Shown piece by piece: positions 1 through 7,028 of a stretch of DNA of 13,795 nucleotides. The DNA lies in the NCBI GenBank assembly GCA_016178435.1, contig JACOTK010000102.1, positions 1 to 13,795 on the forward strand, read 5' to 3'. Source of the stretch: Actinomycetota bacterium (lineage in GTDB: Bacteria; Actinomycetota; Acidimicrobiia; Acidimicrobiales; CADCSY01). Made by a program: the position numbers and the translations under genes. The notes below the pieces were generated by a model, which was given only the letters and a program-made list of their open reading frames with translations, did no database searches and was not told the origin of the DNA. Each line of letters begins with the position of its first letter. Position 1 is the first letter of the stretch.

Positions 1-219
1 CCCGACCAGCACCCCGAGGCCGGTGGAATCGAGAAACCCGACACCGTCGAGATCCACCACGATACGGTTCCTCCCCTCGGCGACGAGGCTGTGGAGCTGC
101 TCACGCAGGCGGGGCACCGACGCGACGTCCACCTCACCGAACACCGCTATCACCGAACAGGACCCGTGCTGGGTGACATCAAGGCCAAGATCCATCTGGA
201 AATCCACATCCTCGTTCAC
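1..219 (-). CDS. STAS-domain anti-sigma factor antagonist, C-terminus cut off by window edge
   Basis: The 73 visible codons encode an N-terminal STAS domain of the SpoIIAA/RsbV type. Such proteins bind anti-sigma kinases of the RsbW/SpoIIAB type and release a sigma factor; they are switched off by phosphorylation of a conserved serine. The diagnostic stretch FLDSTGLGVLVG is at residues 62-73, with Ser65 as the predicted phosphosite, preceded by the strand and helix pattern IAVFGEVDVASVPRLREQL (about 24-42). The GTG start at 219 is chosen because AGGTGA lies 7 nt upstream; an in-frame TTG at 237 is a weaker alternative. The gene runs off the left edge, so its partner kinase, if adjacent, is outside the window. 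It follows the subtilisin-like gene after a 172-nt gap and is probably a separate unit. The family call is firm; which sigma factor it controls cannot be told. Confidence 0.85.
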   Translation of the reverse strand, partial: MNEDVDFQMDLGLDVTQHGSCSVIAVFGEVDVASVPRLREQLHSLVAEGRNRIVVDLDGVGFLDSTGLGVLVG

Positions 220-343
220 GCCGACGTCACCTGACAACGAGCCGCCAGCAGCCGGCCCGCCTCACACGGTAGCCAGGCGGGACGCCGAGGACCAACACGA
301 CCGGCAGGCCCAACCGCACCGTCGACGCGGGTGAAGGGAAGCA

Positions 344-362
344 ATCGCCTCGATCAGGCGAT
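344..362 (-). terminator. Candidate weak terminator hairpin after the protease gene
   Basis: A 7-bp perfect stem, ATCGCCT with AGGCGAT, and a 5-nt loop lies about 30 nt past the stop of the subtilisin-like gene on the minus strand. The sequence after it (TGCTTCCC) has no real T tract. It would mark the end of the surface-protein operon, but the signal is weak. The rest of the gap 220-391 shows nothing else that I can identify. Confidence 0.3.
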
Positions 363-391
363 GCGCTCGAGTCATCGTCGTCGAGGCAGCC

Positions 392-1852
392 TCACCCGGA
401 GCCGGAGATCGGTGGGCGCCTCAGATGGGAACGGGACCGCCAACAAGCCGACGCTGCGACGAGCAGAGCCGTCGAGGCCGCCATCGTCAAGGGCGTGCGC
501 GATGGCCTCCCACCCGGCTCGGGCATGACCGCCAAGGCCTGCGCGCCTTCGGAGGAACTTGAGGCCGGCGGCAGCGAACTCGGCGGCAGCGAAGTCGGCG
601 CCGAAGTCGGCGGTACGGTGATCGAGGGGAGCTCGGGCGGCGGGCCCATGCTCCTCGGAGTCCTCGCGACGGTGGGCGGCGAGGTCTCCGGAGGCGATTC
701 GACCACAGGGGTCAACACCGATGTGACGGGAATCAACTCGGGTGTTGCCTCGGTCGACACGGGGGGCGCCGAGATGCCGGGCTGCTGGAGGGACTGAGGA
801 ACGCCCTTGATGGCGGCTGAGAGATCAAGACGGCCTGCGCCGAACACCGCGTCCCGACCCGGGGCTCCCAGATCACGGGCGGTCCCGAGAAGGCGATCCA
901 CGGTCTCCGCCGGACTCAGTCCAAGGGAACGGAGGAGTGCTGCTGCCCCAGCCACGTGTGGCACCGCCATCGAGGTACCCGCCATGGCGGCATACAGGTT
1001 CGACTGCCCACGACTCCAATACGTCGAGGCAACGTCATCGCTGATCTCGCCATTGCCGGCTCCCCCCGGGGCCGCCATTGCCCACTGAGCATCCCCCACC
1101 GGCCTGGCATAGCCGGCGGGAGAATCGTGGCGATCGGTGGCCGTCACGACGATTGCAGGGACTTTCTCGTACGAAGGCGCCGACGTATCGCCCCCCGAGC
1201 CATCGTTGCCACTGGCCAGAACCACGATCACCCCCTTTGCCCACGCCTGCTCGATCGCGGACGTCAGGCTCCCGGCGAACGGACCTCCCTGCGCCGTCAC
1301 CTCGGTGACCGAAAGATTGATGACCGCCGCCCCGTTGTCGACGGCCCACCGAACGGCGGCAATAACCGCGGCCGGGGTTCCCACCCCCTCGGCATCCAGT
1401 GCCCGAATCGGCATGATCCGCGCCTCAGGGGCCACGCCGACGACACCCAGATCGTTGCCACGAGTCGCCGCGATCACGCCCGCCACATGGGTACCGTGAC
1501 CATTGACGTCCTGGGGTGTCCGATCGCCATCGACAAAGTCGTTGCCGGGGACCAGTTGTGCAGCCAGGTCCTCATGGGCAAGATCGACCCCGGTGTCGAT
1601 CACCGCGACGGTGATCCCCCTGCCCATCGTCTGGCCCCATGCCACCTCGGCGCCGATCACATCCAACGGCCATTGGTAGGGTCGCAACGGATCGGTGCCG
1701 GTGGTTTGAGCGCTCGACGGCACAACGCCGGCGACAAAGGTGGCGACCAATGCCCCCGCCCCCAGGATCACGCGCGAGGCGCCGATCCTCCAGGGCACTT
1801 CTCCGATCCCGATCCCGATCCTCCGGAAGTTGATCCCCCATGACGCCAACAT
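392..1852 (-). CDS. Subtilisin-like (S8) serine protease, secreted and C-terminally membrane-anchored
   Basis: A peptidase S8 enzyme expected to cleave proteins outside the membrane. The catalytic triad is clear: Asp86 in VAVIDTG, His119 in NGHGTHVAG and Ser294 in GTSMAVPHVAG, with the oxyanion-hole Asn216 in ASGND. A hydrophobic signal segment at about 28-45 ends near SSA-Q. After the catalytic domain (about 60-350) there is a Pro/Thr/Ser-rich spacer (about 355-450) and one membrane segment (about 453-471) with a short basic tail, so the enzyme is tethered to the cell surface. The start is uncertain: ATG at 1852 sits 6 nt after the FnIII gene stop but has no good Shine-Dalgarno, while GTG codons at 1798 and 1771 lie nearer the signal peptide. 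It is the last gene of the sortase operon, so it may trim surface or exported proteins. Architecture resembles mycosins, but no ESX genes are nearby. Confidence 0.9.
   Translation of the reverse strand: MLASWGINFRRIGIGIGEVPWRIGASRVILGAGALVATFVAGVVPSSAQTTGTDPLRPYQWPLDVIGAEVAWGQTMGRGITVAVIDTGVDLAHEDLAAQLVPGNDFVDGDRTPQDVNGHGTHVAGVIAATRGNDLGVVGVAPEARIMPIRALDAEGVGTPAAVIAAVRWAVDNGAAVINLSVTEVTAQGGPFAGSLTSAIEQAWAKGVIVVLASGNDGSGGDTSAPSYEKVPAIVVTATDRHDSPAGYARPVGDAQWAMAAPGGAGNGEISDDVASTYWSRGQSNLYAAMAGTSMAVPHVAGAAALLRSLGLSPAETVDRLLGTARDLGAPGRDAVFGAGRLDLSAAIKGVPQSLQQPGISAPPVSTEATPELIPVTSVLTPVVESPPETSPPTVARTPRSMGPPPELPSITVPPTSAPTSLPPSSLPPASSSSEGAQALAVMPEPGGRPSRTPLTMAASTALLVAASACWRSRSHLRRPPISGSG
1805..1822. 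repeat. Short tandem hexamer (GATCCC-type, three units)
   Basis: Three adjacent units, two GATCCC and a final GATCCT, lie inside the far 5' end of the protease reading frame, where they encode an alternating Ile-Gly run (residues 12-17) ahead of the signal peptide. Such a run is unusual for a signal-peptide n-region and adds to doubt about the start codon. Confidence 0.6.
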
Positions 1853-1858
1853 GGGGTG

Positions 1859-3217
1859 TCAGACCCGCTGTTTCTCTGTCGGGATCTCGTTGCGTCTCGC
1901 CGCCTGCACCTCACGTCTGGTCAACACCGGTCCCGTGTCGTCCCCGCTCGTCGTCACCATTGACCACTGCGCGCGACTCCTGAGATCCACTTCCTCGGCT
2001 GCCTCGGCATGAGCAAGCTCGCGACGGATGAGCCGGACGAACATCCACCCCACCGCCAGGATGAGACCACTGGCCACAGGGACGAGCACTGCCCGGCGCT
2101 GCGACGTTCCTTCGCCTGCGCCCAACTCCTCGAACGAGATGTCACCGCCGCCCTCGGTGTCATCGGCCCCGGCGCCCGCATCTGCCGAGAAGGGAAGGCG
2201 ATCCGCATAGCCCGTGTCGATCGTGGTCGGCGTGTCGGACGATGGAGCCGGTTCGTCGGAGTCCTGAGGCTCGAGCTCGATGGTCCTCGAAAGGCCACCG
2301 GACTCGCCGGTCGTCTCGGCGGCAGCCTTCGCACCCGGCCTCTCGGTCGACTCACCGCTCGAGCCCAGCGGTGTGATCGTCTTCGTGCTTGGGGGTGCCT
2401 TCGGCAGAGTCGTCGGCGGCGGCGTTGTCGTAACCGGCACGCCGACGATGGGATCGGAGACCGGCCTCCCCGCTGTGACGGCAACCATGACCGGGGTGGC
2501 AGAATCGACGCGCTCATCGGCGGACGGACCCTTGCGGATCGCCACGAGCTTGTAGGTGTACTTCGCGCCGGCCACCGGAAGGTCCGAGTCCACAAAGGAG
2601 GTCGGGACACCGGTACCGATTTCGGTCAACGTCACCAGGGATTGATCGTTGACGGCACGATCGATGCGGTACCCGATCAGGTCCAGCTCGGTGTTGGCGC
2701 GCCACTGCAACTCGATGTGCCCCGTTTCATCGTCACCCTGCGGAGCAACCCAGCCGGTGCTCGAAAGCCCGGCGACGGGGGCCGGCGGCATGGCAACGCG
2801 CAACGGCAACGTGCTCGACCACATGTCGGCCAGGTCGATTCCCTGCCGGGTGTTCCACGCCTTGGCGACGACCGAATAGGCCCCGTTGCAGGGAAACGCC
2901 ACGTCGACCTCGAAGGGGACCGCTCCCCTGCTGCCCGAGGGCGGGCGAACACTCGAGACGAGAGGACTCGGCGAACACGGGTCGTCCGCCGGGAATGGAT
3001 TGTCGATGGCGATCTCGATCTTGTCCGTCGAACGACCGTCGTCGTTGTGGGTCATGACGGCAATCTTGCCTGCCTCACGGAGCACGGGGTCCTCAAGCGT
3101 CGGATTCGTCCATTCGATGGTCCGCGACGCTGCCATCGCCGGAGTAGCACCCAGGAGAACAGCTGCGATGATACCTACCGTCCCACTCAGGAGGCGTAGG
3201 CCTCCGCTCCTGATCAT
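1859..3217 (-). CDS. Secreted membrane-anchored protein with Ig-like and fibronectin type III domains
   Basis: A 452-residue single-pass surface protein of unknown exact function. It has a signal peptide (1-29, cleavage near AMA-A), a first beta-rich domain (about 33-142) with a likely disulfide between Cys81 and Cys110, and a fibronectin type III-like domain (about 145-249; note IELQW, YRIDR and YTYKLVAI). A long Pro/Thr/Ser/Glu-rich linker (250-374) leads to one membrane helix (about 376-397) and a charged cytoplasmic tail of about 55 residues. The ATG at 3217 overlaps the sortase stop by 4 nt (ATGA), so the two are translationally coupled, and the protease follows 6 nt downstream. It has no LPXTG signal, so it is held by its own helix rather than being a sortase substrate. 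It could act as an adhesion or scaffold partner of sortase and protease; that is inference. Confidence 0.8.
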   Translation of the reverse strand: MIRSGGLRLLSGTVGIIAAVLLGATPAMAASRTIEWTNPTLEDPVLREAGKIAVMTHNDDGRSTDKIEIAIDNPFPADDPCSPSPLVSSVRPPSGSRGAVPFEVDVAFPCNGAYSVVAKAWNTRQGIDLADMWSSTLPLRVAMPPAPVAGLSSTGWVAPQGDDETGHIELQWRANTELDLIGYRIDRAVNDQSLVTLTEIGTGVPTSFVDSDLPVAGAKYTYKLVAIRKGPSADERVDSATPVMVAVTAGRPVSDPIVGVPVTTTPPPTTLPKAPPSTKTITPLGSSGESTERPGAKAAAETTGESGGLSRTIELEPQDSDEPAPSSDTPTTIDTGYADRLPFSADAGAGADDTEGGGDISFEELGAGEGTSQRRAVLVPVASGLILAVGWMFVRLIRRELAHAEAAEEVDLRSRAQWSMVTTSGDDTGPVLTRREVQAARRNEIPTEKQRV

Positions 3218-3885
3218 GCCTGGGTAACCGCACCCTGGAACACAGCCTTCACCACAAGTCGTCGCGCTGCCGAGCCCTTGGGCTCACAGGTCGTCAGCGT
3301 CAGCGTCGCGGTGTCCGTCGGGTCGACGACGGACAGGTCGGTCGGTGCTACCACGAACGGGTCCCGATCAACCTTGTAACTGCAACGTCCAAGTGGGGTC
3401 TCGAGAATGATCTCGTCGCCCGGCTTCAGCCGGTCCAGGTTGTGGAAGGGACGACCATAGGTCGTGCGGTGTCCCGCGATGCCCACGTTGCCGGTCTCGC
3501 AGGGCAACGGCGTGGAGGGATAATGACCTGCCCCTGCCTTCAGCGCACTGGCCGTCGTGCCCTCGACGACGACCACGTCGACGTCGATGGCCGGAATCTT
3601 GATACGGGTGAGGCTGTCACCGGTCTTGACCGCCCGGTCACGGTAGGCCTGTTTGATCTCCGGGCTGGCCAATTGGCTGTCGAGCTTGTCCTGCACCCGG
3701 TTCTGATACAGATTCGTGTAGAAGGGGTAACCAAGCATGCCGACGGCCCCGAGCAGAAGCAGGACCGAGAGCCCCGACAGGAGCCGACGGGCCCACCCCC
3801 GCTTGCGCAGAAAGGAAACGAGGCCTCCAACCCCCGGCGGCGGCGGCGAGTCGGTTGCGGAGGCCTCGGAGTCTGAACCATTCAT
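3214..3885 (-). CDS. Class E sortase (cysteine transpeptidase)
   Basis: A 223-residue membrane-bound sortase that cleaves a C-terminal sorting signal and joins the substrate to the cell wall. It has a Pro-rich cytoplasmic N-terminus, one membrane helix (about 35-52) and a sortase fold (about 90-220). Catalytic residues are His139 in GIAGHRTTYG, Cys200 in TLTLTTC and Arg208 in AARRLVV. The TLTTC box and overall size match actinobacterial class E sortases. The start is ATG at 3885: GGAGG lies 5 nt upstream, whereas the GTG at 3888 would leave only 2 nt. The gene directly follows the LPRTG protein gene, which is its obvious substrate, across a strong hairpin at 3910-3942. Class E enzymes are best known for LAXTG-type signals, so the LPRTG partner is worth noting. 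Confidence 0.93.
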   Translation of the reverse strand: MNGSDSEASATDSPPPPGVGGLVSFLRKRGWARRLLSGLSVLLLLGAVGMLGYPFYTNLYQNRVQDKLDSQLASPEIKQAYRDRAVKTGDSLTRIKIPAIDVDVVVVEGTTASALKAGAGHYPSTPLPCETGNVGIAGHRTTYGRPFHNLDRLKPGDEIILETPLGRCSYKVDRDPFVVAPTDLSVVDPTDTATLTLTTCEPKGSAARRLVVKAVFQGAVTQA

Positions 3886-3909
3886 CACAACCTCCAGCTT
3901 TTCAGAGTA

Positions 3910-3942
3910 AACGGGCCCCGGAGCGTCACCCCGGGGCCCGTT
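3910..3942 (-). terminator. Strong GC hairpin between LPRTG-protein and sortase genes
   Basis: A perfect 12-bp stem (AACGGGCCCCGG with its complement) and a 9-nt loop lie between the stop of the LPRTG gene and the Shine-Dalgarno of the sortase. On the transcribed strand it is followed by TTTACTCTG, a poor U tract. It is probably a partial terminator or a 3'-end stabiliser that lowers sortase-operon expression relative to the substrate gene, since I see no clear separate promoter between the hairpin and 3885. Confidence 0.7.
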
Positions 3943-3969
3943 CGGTTCTCGATACCACTCCGTAACGAC

Positions 3970-5349
3970 TCAGACGGAGGCACGACCCCTGCGAGCCAGA
4001 CGGCGGGCGCCGAAGGCCAAGCCGAGCAGTCCGAGTCCTGCAAGTGACACCGCTGCGTCGCCACCCGTGCGAGGCAGTGTGTCCGCACCCTTGACCTCGG
4101 TCTTCACCGTGGTCGGAGTTGTCGTCGGGGCAACCACCGTCGTGGGGGAAACGGCAGCCGGGGCGACGGTTGCCGGAGGTGCGTCAACGATGGCGGGAGC
4201 GCCACCGGCCGTCGCCTGGGCATTGCCGATGCTCAGCACCGCACCACCTGCGAGCCCGGGCAGGACCTCGACCTTGAACACGTCGGAGGCGGACTTGGCC
4301 TCACTGCCGCCCGCAAGCTTGCCGGGGCCCTCATCGGTCACGACCGTGGTGCCCTTCATGAAGGTGATCTTCACCAGCGTGCCGATGATCGGCAGCTTGA
4401 TCTGCAGGGTGCCGTCCGCCTCGATGAGGTCGAGGATCTCGAAGCGCCTGCCCTCGCCGAGGCAGTCGGCGGGGTTGGCGGCGCTGAGTTGAACCGCCTC
4501 GGGATTGGTCTTGCCATTGCTCTTGGCCGTCTTGCGGTCATAGGAGGCGGACGCCTCGCTGTGGCCCATCTTCAGGCTCAGGATGTCCTGGCCGCACAGG
4601 CCGTTCGGCAGGACGTTCAGGGAGAAGCCATCCGAGCTCGCCGCAGACTTCACCTTGGATCCGTCCACCTCGACCATCGACTCGGAGGAACCGAGCTCCA
4701 GGGAAAGGAGGCTGATCGTGGAGATCTCGCCGAAGATCTTCTTCCACAGGGCGTCGTTGATCGGCTTGCCCGCAAGGGGGTTCAGATCGACACCCATGGA
4801 CTTGGCGGTGTCCGCAGCAGCAGCAGCGTCAGGGCCTCCGCCGATGACCTTGGAGAACAGACCCATCAGGGTCTCCTTGGCCTTGCCGAGGAGGATGGAC
4901 TCGTACTGGAGCTCGATCTCGGCGGCATCGGCTGAGCTGGAGGCCGAAGCCATGCCGCCCTTGATCTTCGCCTTCGACGTTGCGCACAGCAGGCTCACCT
5001 CGGCCACCAGACCGACCGGGAGAGGTGGAATCTCGCCGGTGGGGCACTGCTTCGAGCTGTCGGAGACATCTTCGGCACCCTCGACCTTGGCCGCGCTCTT
5101 GAGGATGTTCAGCAAGGGGAGCTTTACCGCATCACCCGTGGTGGATGCCTTCGGACCAACCGAATCGAGATCGGCAGTGGTTCCGCCGACGTTGACACCA
5201 ACGCCGGCAATCGACAACTCCAACGCCTGGCCACTGGCCGACGCCTGATAGGACTCAGGCCTCGCAGCCTGCGCCTGAGACGAGCCCAACAATGAACCGG
5301 TCACAAGCAGGGATACTCCCACTGCACCGATGGTCCGCATTCTCTTCAT
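3970..5349 (-). CDS. Secreted LPXTG-anchored surface protein (LPRTG sorting signal)
   Basis: A 459-residue sortase substrate. It has a signal peptide (1-28, ending AQA-A), a beta-rich body, a Pro/Thr/Val linker (about 386-420) and a complete sorting signal: LPRTG at 425-429, a hydrophobic helix and a basic tail (RRLARRGRASV). Four cysteines (102, 122, 252, 296) could form disulfides. The body holds degenerate repeats around an LS(L/I)xxG core followed by alternating Ser/Ala (about 213-240, 257-290 and 371-383). This resembles the actinobacterial group annotated as choice-of-anchor proteins, but I cannot confirm the family. The ATG at 5349 has GAGGAG 9 nt upstream. It heads the surface cassette and sits behind a Crp-like operator. 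No enzyme motif is visible; a structural or adhesive role is the simplest guess. Confidence 0.88.
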   Translation of the reverse strand: MKRMRTIGAVGVSLLVTGSLLGSSQAQAARPESYQASASGQALELSIAGVGVNVGGTTADLDSVGPKASTTGDAVKLPLLNILKSAAKVEGAEDVSDSSKQCPTGEIPPLPVGLVAEVSLLCATSKAKIKGGMASASSSADAAEIELQYESILLGKAKETLMGLFSKVIGGGPDAAAAADTAKSMGVDLNPLAGKPINDALWKKIFGEISTISLLSLELGSSESMVEVDGSKVKSAASSDGFSLNVLPNGLCGQDILSLKMGHSEASASYDRKTAKSNGKTNPEAVQLSAANPADCLGEGRRFEILDLIEADGTLQIKLPIIGTLVKITFMKGTTVVTDEGPGKLAGGSEAKSASDVFKVEVLPGLAGGAVLSIGNAQATAGGAPAIVDAPPATVAPAAVSPTTVVAPTTTPTTVKTEVKGADTLPRTGGDAAVSLAGLGLLGLAFGARRLARRGRASV

Positions 5350-5409
5350 ACTCCGACTCTCCTCAAGGTTGTCCAGGACCCAAGCCCTCAGCCATTGGCA
5401 ACTGTAGAT

Positions 5410-5425
5410 TGTGTTTTACGTCACA
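5410..5425. promoter_or_regulatory. Crp/GlxR-type operator upstream of the LPRTG surface protein gene
   Basis: The minus strand reads TGTGACGTAAAACACA, matching 11 of the 12 fixed positions of the actinobacterial Crp/GlxR consensus TGTGA-N2-TA-N2-TCACA. It lies about 60 nt upstream of the ATG at 5349. A weak promoter may straddle it (TTCGAC at 5426-5431 and TACAGT at 5401-5406 on the minus strand, with a long 19-nt spacer), which would suggest repression. A cAMP- or redox-responsive Crp-family regulator is the likely ligand; this is inference from the motif only. Confidence 0.5.
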
Positions 5426-5429
5426 GTCG

Positions 5430-5444
5430 AATGGACTGCCCATT
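5430..5444. promoter_or_regulatory. Imperfect 15-bp palindrome next to the Crp-like site
   Basis: AATGGACTGCCCATT pairs at 6 of 7 positions around its centre and starts 5 nt from the Crp-like box. Its TGCCCAT half also forms a dyad with ATGGGCA at 5461-5467 across 17 nt. The arrangement fits a binding site for a second regulator of the surface operon, but no family consensus is recognised. The rest of the 5350-5559 gap holds nothing else that I can name. Confidence 0.25.
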
Positions 5445-5559
5445 CATTTCGCTCTCGACCATGGGCATTCCTTCCCGCAGCCGGACTCGACACAAGCTAA
5501 CCGAGCTTCCCACCGCCTGTCGCATGAAAATGGTGTTGCGGAAGGCGGAACGTCTCCGA

Positions 5560-5940
5560 TCAGTGTTCGACACGCATGGTGGCCGTTCCCTCCAAACGAA
5601 TGTCGCCGATCAGTGGACCCACCAACGGCACATTCGTGGGCGACAGATACTGCAACTGGACGCTCACCCGACTTCCCGGACGACCTCGACCGGATGTCCT
5701 GACAGTGATGCGATCTCGATCAAGCGAGGGGCTCGATGCCATGGCCCCACGACGAGCGGCGGCATCGGCGGGATCGACCGCCGCTTCTCTTGCGCCTTCA
5801 CGCGCTGCATGGATGACGAGAATCTGATCACGAACCACCACGGCGACCTGCAGGAGGACCAGGGCCAACATCGCGAGGAGCGGGAGGACGAGGGCAAACT
5901 CGACGGCTGCCTGTCCCCCATCCCCCTTGCCCCGCTTCAT
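5560..5940 (-). CDS. TadE-like pseudopilin
   Basis: A 126-residue minor-pilin-like protein of the Tad system. The N-terminus carries a type IV prepilin-like site, GG-QAAVEF (cleavage after Gly9, Glu at +5, Phe at +6), followed by one hydrophobic helix (about 15-35), the TadE hallmark. The helix leads into a short extracytoplasmic beta-rich domain. The open frame extends upstream to 6015, but ATG at 5940 is chosen because it overlaps the pilin stop as TGATG, a typical coupled junction, and places the basic residues just before the cleavage site. It is the last gene of the Tad operon. In mycobacteria a second TadE-like gene (Rv3654c type) usually follows; here none does. TadE proteins need a prepilin peptidase, which is not encoded in this window. 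Confidence 0.87.
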   Translation of the reverse strand: MKRGKGDGGQAAVEFALVLPLLAMLALVLLQVAVVVRDQILVIHAAREGAREAAVDPADAAARRGAMASSPSLDRDRITVRTSGRGRPGSRVSVQLQYLSPTNVPLVGPLIGDIRLEGTATMRVEH

Positions 5941-6179
5941 CAGCCGATCATCTTGAGCAGATTGTCGAACACCGAGTCCAACAACTTGCCGATCATGTTG
6001 GTCTTGCGCGCCCACAGGGCAACGAGCAGCGCGAGTCCCGCTGCGCCCAGAAGGACCAGGGCGTACTCAGCGGTGGCCTGTCCCCGTTCGTCGCGCAATC
6101 GTTCGAGTCGATGCTCCGCTCGCGACGAGATCATCAACGCGGTGACATGGACGTGGACCAAAAGCCTGGTTGCAAGCAT
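5940..6179 (-). CDS. DUF4244/Flp-like small pilin
   Basis: A 79-residue protein with a long basic leader and a prepilin cleavage motif, G-QATAEY: cut after Gly33, Glu at +5, Tyr at +6. It is followed by a hydrophobic helix (about 40-55) and a short tail ending LLKMIG, giving a mature form of about 46 residues, the size of an Flp major pilin. Its position between TadC and TadE is that of the DUF4244 gene in the mycobacterial locus (Rv3656c). ATG at 6179 has AGGAG 6 nt upstream, so the long leader is probably real. It likely forms the fibre or a piston-like pseudopilus. It follows TadC after 51 nt, the widest gap in the operon, possibly allowing separate translation at a higher level. No signal other than a good Shine-Dalgarno was seen there. 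Confidence 0.87.
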   Translation of the reverse strand: MLATRLLVHVHVTALMISSRAEHRLERLRDERGQATAEYALVLLGAAGLALLVALWARKTNMIGKLLDSVFDNLLKMIG

Positions 6180-6230
6180 GGCTCTCTCCTTGTTTGTTTG
6201 GATGGTTCCTGTCGTTTGGATGGCTCCGGC

Positions 6231-7028
6231 TCACAGGCGCAGTGCCTTGAAGGCGCCGGCCAACACGGGTGCCATCGTCAGAAGCCCGAAAGCGGGCAGG
6301 ATGCACAGCACCAGGGGGAAGAGGAGCTTGACCGGAACCCGACGAGCGGCTTCCTCGGCACGACGCCGGCGTTGGCCTCGGACCTCGTCGGCCAGGCGAC
6401 CCAGCGTCTCGCTCAGCGGGGCGCCGTAACGCTCGGCGGCGACCAACGCCGAGATCAATGGTCGGACGACCTCGTCGGTTCTTCCGACCACATCCTCGAG
6501 AGCATCGGCGAGTCGGCGACCCATGGCTGCCTCCTCGGCCGCCCGTGTGAGCTCCTCCGCAAAGGGTGAAGGGGCGCGCCGCGCGACGGCCGAGACCGCG
6601 AGGGAGACGTTCAGGCCCGCCCCTGCCGCCAGATGCATCAGGTCCACCACCTCGGGCAGATGACGCAGGAGGGCAGATGAACGCCGACGTCGATCGGAAC
6701 GTTTGCGAAGCGTCGGCAGCGCGAAGCCGGCAAACAGCACAACCGCTGCAACAGGTGGGAAGACAAGGAGACTGCCGGCCCCGGCCAGGACTCCCCAGCC
6801 GACTCGCCGCGCACTGCCCGGTGCCTCCGGACGTCGCAGCAATCGGAGACCTGCACGGCCCACGCGCTCGATGAGCCCGGTGATGACCGTCGTCACCGCT
6901 CCGGACTGCTCCATCGAAGAGGGCGGCGCCGAGACGAGCGCACGCACACGCTTCGGAGCGGGTCGATGTTGCCACGCAAGAGCCACCACCAGTGCCGACC
7001 AGGCAGCCGCCGGGAAGATGGCACTCAC
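6231..7028 (-). CDS. tadC: TadC-type inner membrane platform protein (T2SS F family)
   Basis: A 265-residue GspF-domain membrane protein, one of two platform subunits that couple the CpaF ATPase to pilin assembly. Membrane segments are seen near the N-terminus (AIFPAAAWSALVVALAW), around the middle (GVLAGAGSLLVFPPVAAVVLFAGFA, given here in part of a longer helix pair) and at the C-terminus (LLFPLVLCILPAFGLLTMAPVLAG). The cytoplasmic helical domain carries the typical LPEVVDLMHLAAGAGLNV and PLSETLGRLADEVRGQR stretches. The start is GTG at 7028, overlapping the TadB stop by 4 nt (GTGA) with GGAG just upstream; the longer open frame to 7106 lies inside TadB and is rejected. It stands fourth in the operon, as in other actinobacterial Tad loci. 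Confidence 0.9.
   Translation of the reverse strand: MSAIFPAAAWSALVVALAWQHRPAPKRVRALVSAPPSSMEQSGAVTTVITGLIERVGRAGLRLLRRPEAPGSARRVGWGVLAGAGSLLVFPPVAAVVLFAGFALPTLRKRSDRRRRSSALLRHLPEVVDLMHLAAGAGLNVSLAVSAVARRAPSPFAEELTRAAEEAAMGRRLADALEDVVGRTDEVVRPLISALVAAERYGAPLSETLGRLADEVRGQRRRRAEEAARRVPVKLLFPLVLCILPAFGLLTMAPVLAGAFKALRL

Noticed and set aside
392..1852. Mycosin (type VII secretion protease) assignment
   Set aside because: The architecture is similar, but no EccB, EccC, EccD, EccE or WXG100 gene is in the window and the neighbours are sortase-related.
956..3199. Long plus-strand open frames at 956-1843 and 2009-3199
   Set aside because: They lie opposite the protease and FnIII genes, whose catalytic motifs and domains are unmistakable; the plus-strand products are low-complexity and Arg-rich.
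5395..6429. A 344-codon plus-strand open frame across the TadE, pilin and TadC region
   Set aside because: It spans three well-supported minus-strand genes and an intergenic region, and its product has no recognisable features.
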